64,000 nt of DNA from Isoetes taiwanensis (Eukaryota; Streptophyta; Lycopodiopsida; Isoetales; Isoetaceae). Shown here in pieces: positions 63,838 through 64,000 of this stretch. The notes beneath the pieces are model-generated. The model did no database searches. It worked only from the letters and a program-made list of their open reading frames with translations, and was not told the DNA's origin. The first letter of the stretch is position 1. Every line of letters begins with the position of its first letter. A program made the position numbers and the translations under genes. Location: NCBI GenBank assembly GCA_021234155.1, contig JAJEKV010000094.1:312284-376283 (forward strand), given 5' to 3'.

Positions 63838-64000
63838 TCAATTTTTTCTCCCTGATTTTTTTCCCCCTTTCCTGCTTCCTTGCTTAGCTTTTTTGCTTCT
63901 AGTGTTATTGGCTGGGGTATTAGGATCCTCTATATTAACCAAAGCTTTAGATGAAGACTTTGCCTTTAAAAAGATATCTCTAAGTAACTCATCATCTCCC
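63838..64000 (-). CDS. LINE ORF1 C-terminal end, partial
   Basis: The frame entering the window reads GDDELLRDIFLKAKSSSKAL and ends with a Lys/Arg-rich tail (RSKKAKQGSRKGGKKSGRKN) and a stop at 63838. A basic tail is common for RNA-binding gag-like ORF1 proteins of plant LINEs. The zinc knuckle, if any, lies outside the window. Confidence 0.55.
   Translation of the reverse strand, partial: GDDELLRDIFLKAKSSSKALVNIEDPNTPANNTRSKKAKQGSRKGGKKSGRKN

Larger units (their letters stand above)
63005..64000 (-). mobile_element. Third LINE, minus strand, enters from the right edge
   Basis: ORF1 tail (64000-63838) is followed 41 bases later by the ATG of an ORF2 endonuclease (63796). RT is absent: the endonuclease frame stops at 63005 and the sequence to the left is unrelated, so the copy is truncated at its 3' side or rearranged. 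The element continues beyond the window. Confidence 0.8.

Overview
The window looks like transposon-rich nuclear DNA from a land plant. The reasons are GT-AG introns, plant-type LINEs, Helitrons with canonical ends, and broken pieces of plant genes (a PIG-C start, a sugar-transporter start, a Dof-like finger). A seed-free plant (moss, lycophyte or fern) is my guess, because DUF7869-type proteins are abundant there; the sequence does not prove it. I see no clearly intact single-copy host gene. Almost everything is mobile DNA or its debris, and most coding stretches carry frameshifts or stops.

Layout. 1-1.46 kb: nothing recognised. 1.46-3.9 kb: an isolated Helitron 5' end, then a 2.3 kb polypurine tract. 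5.3-8.8 kb: a decayed LINE (endonuclease, RT with YADD, CTTT tail). 10.7-13.3 kb: Helitron 1. 13.6-17.9 kb: element 1, with a proline-rich gene (minus) and a ParB-like/DNA-methyltransferase gene (plus) separated by copies of the palindrome TATTCCGGAATA. 18.5-20.5 kb: a decayed Helitron helicase. About 20.9-40.1 kb: element 3, an outer element carrying an FCP1/NIF-like HAD phosphatase gene and a long palindrome with core TCGACTCGCGAGTCGA. Element 3 is split by element 2 (23.19-34.59 kb), which has 24 bp perfect inverted ends, a second ParB-methyltransferase gene (minus), a divergent proline-rich/DUF7869-type gene (plus), and about 39 copies of a third palindrome, GGTATAAATTTATACC. Helitron 2 sits inside element 2. 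40.1-45.6 kb: ATGGTT/AACCAT-rich flanks and unannotated DNA. 45.7-51.9 kb: element 4, another DUF7869-type gene cut precisely by Helitron 3. 52-55 kb: truncated PIG-C and sugar-transporter starts. 56-59.3 kb: a second LINE. 61.5-62.3 kb: a broken Dof-like gene. 63-64 kb: a third LINE with an intact endonuclease ORF.

The main discovery is a family of plant elements in which a ParB-like domain is fused to a beta-class DNA methyltransferase (signature DIPYGF, then FSGSG). Each element carries its own private palindrome, repeated in the divergent intergenic region and in the introns of its own genes. ParB proteins classically bind palindromic parS sites, and methyltransferases of this fold modify short DNA sites. 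I therefore infer that the palindromes are the element's own binding or methylation sites, used for self-marking, escape from or entry into silencing, or copy recognition. The nested element 3 uses the same layout with a phosphatase instead. Every catalytic, binding or mobility claim here is inference from sequence only.
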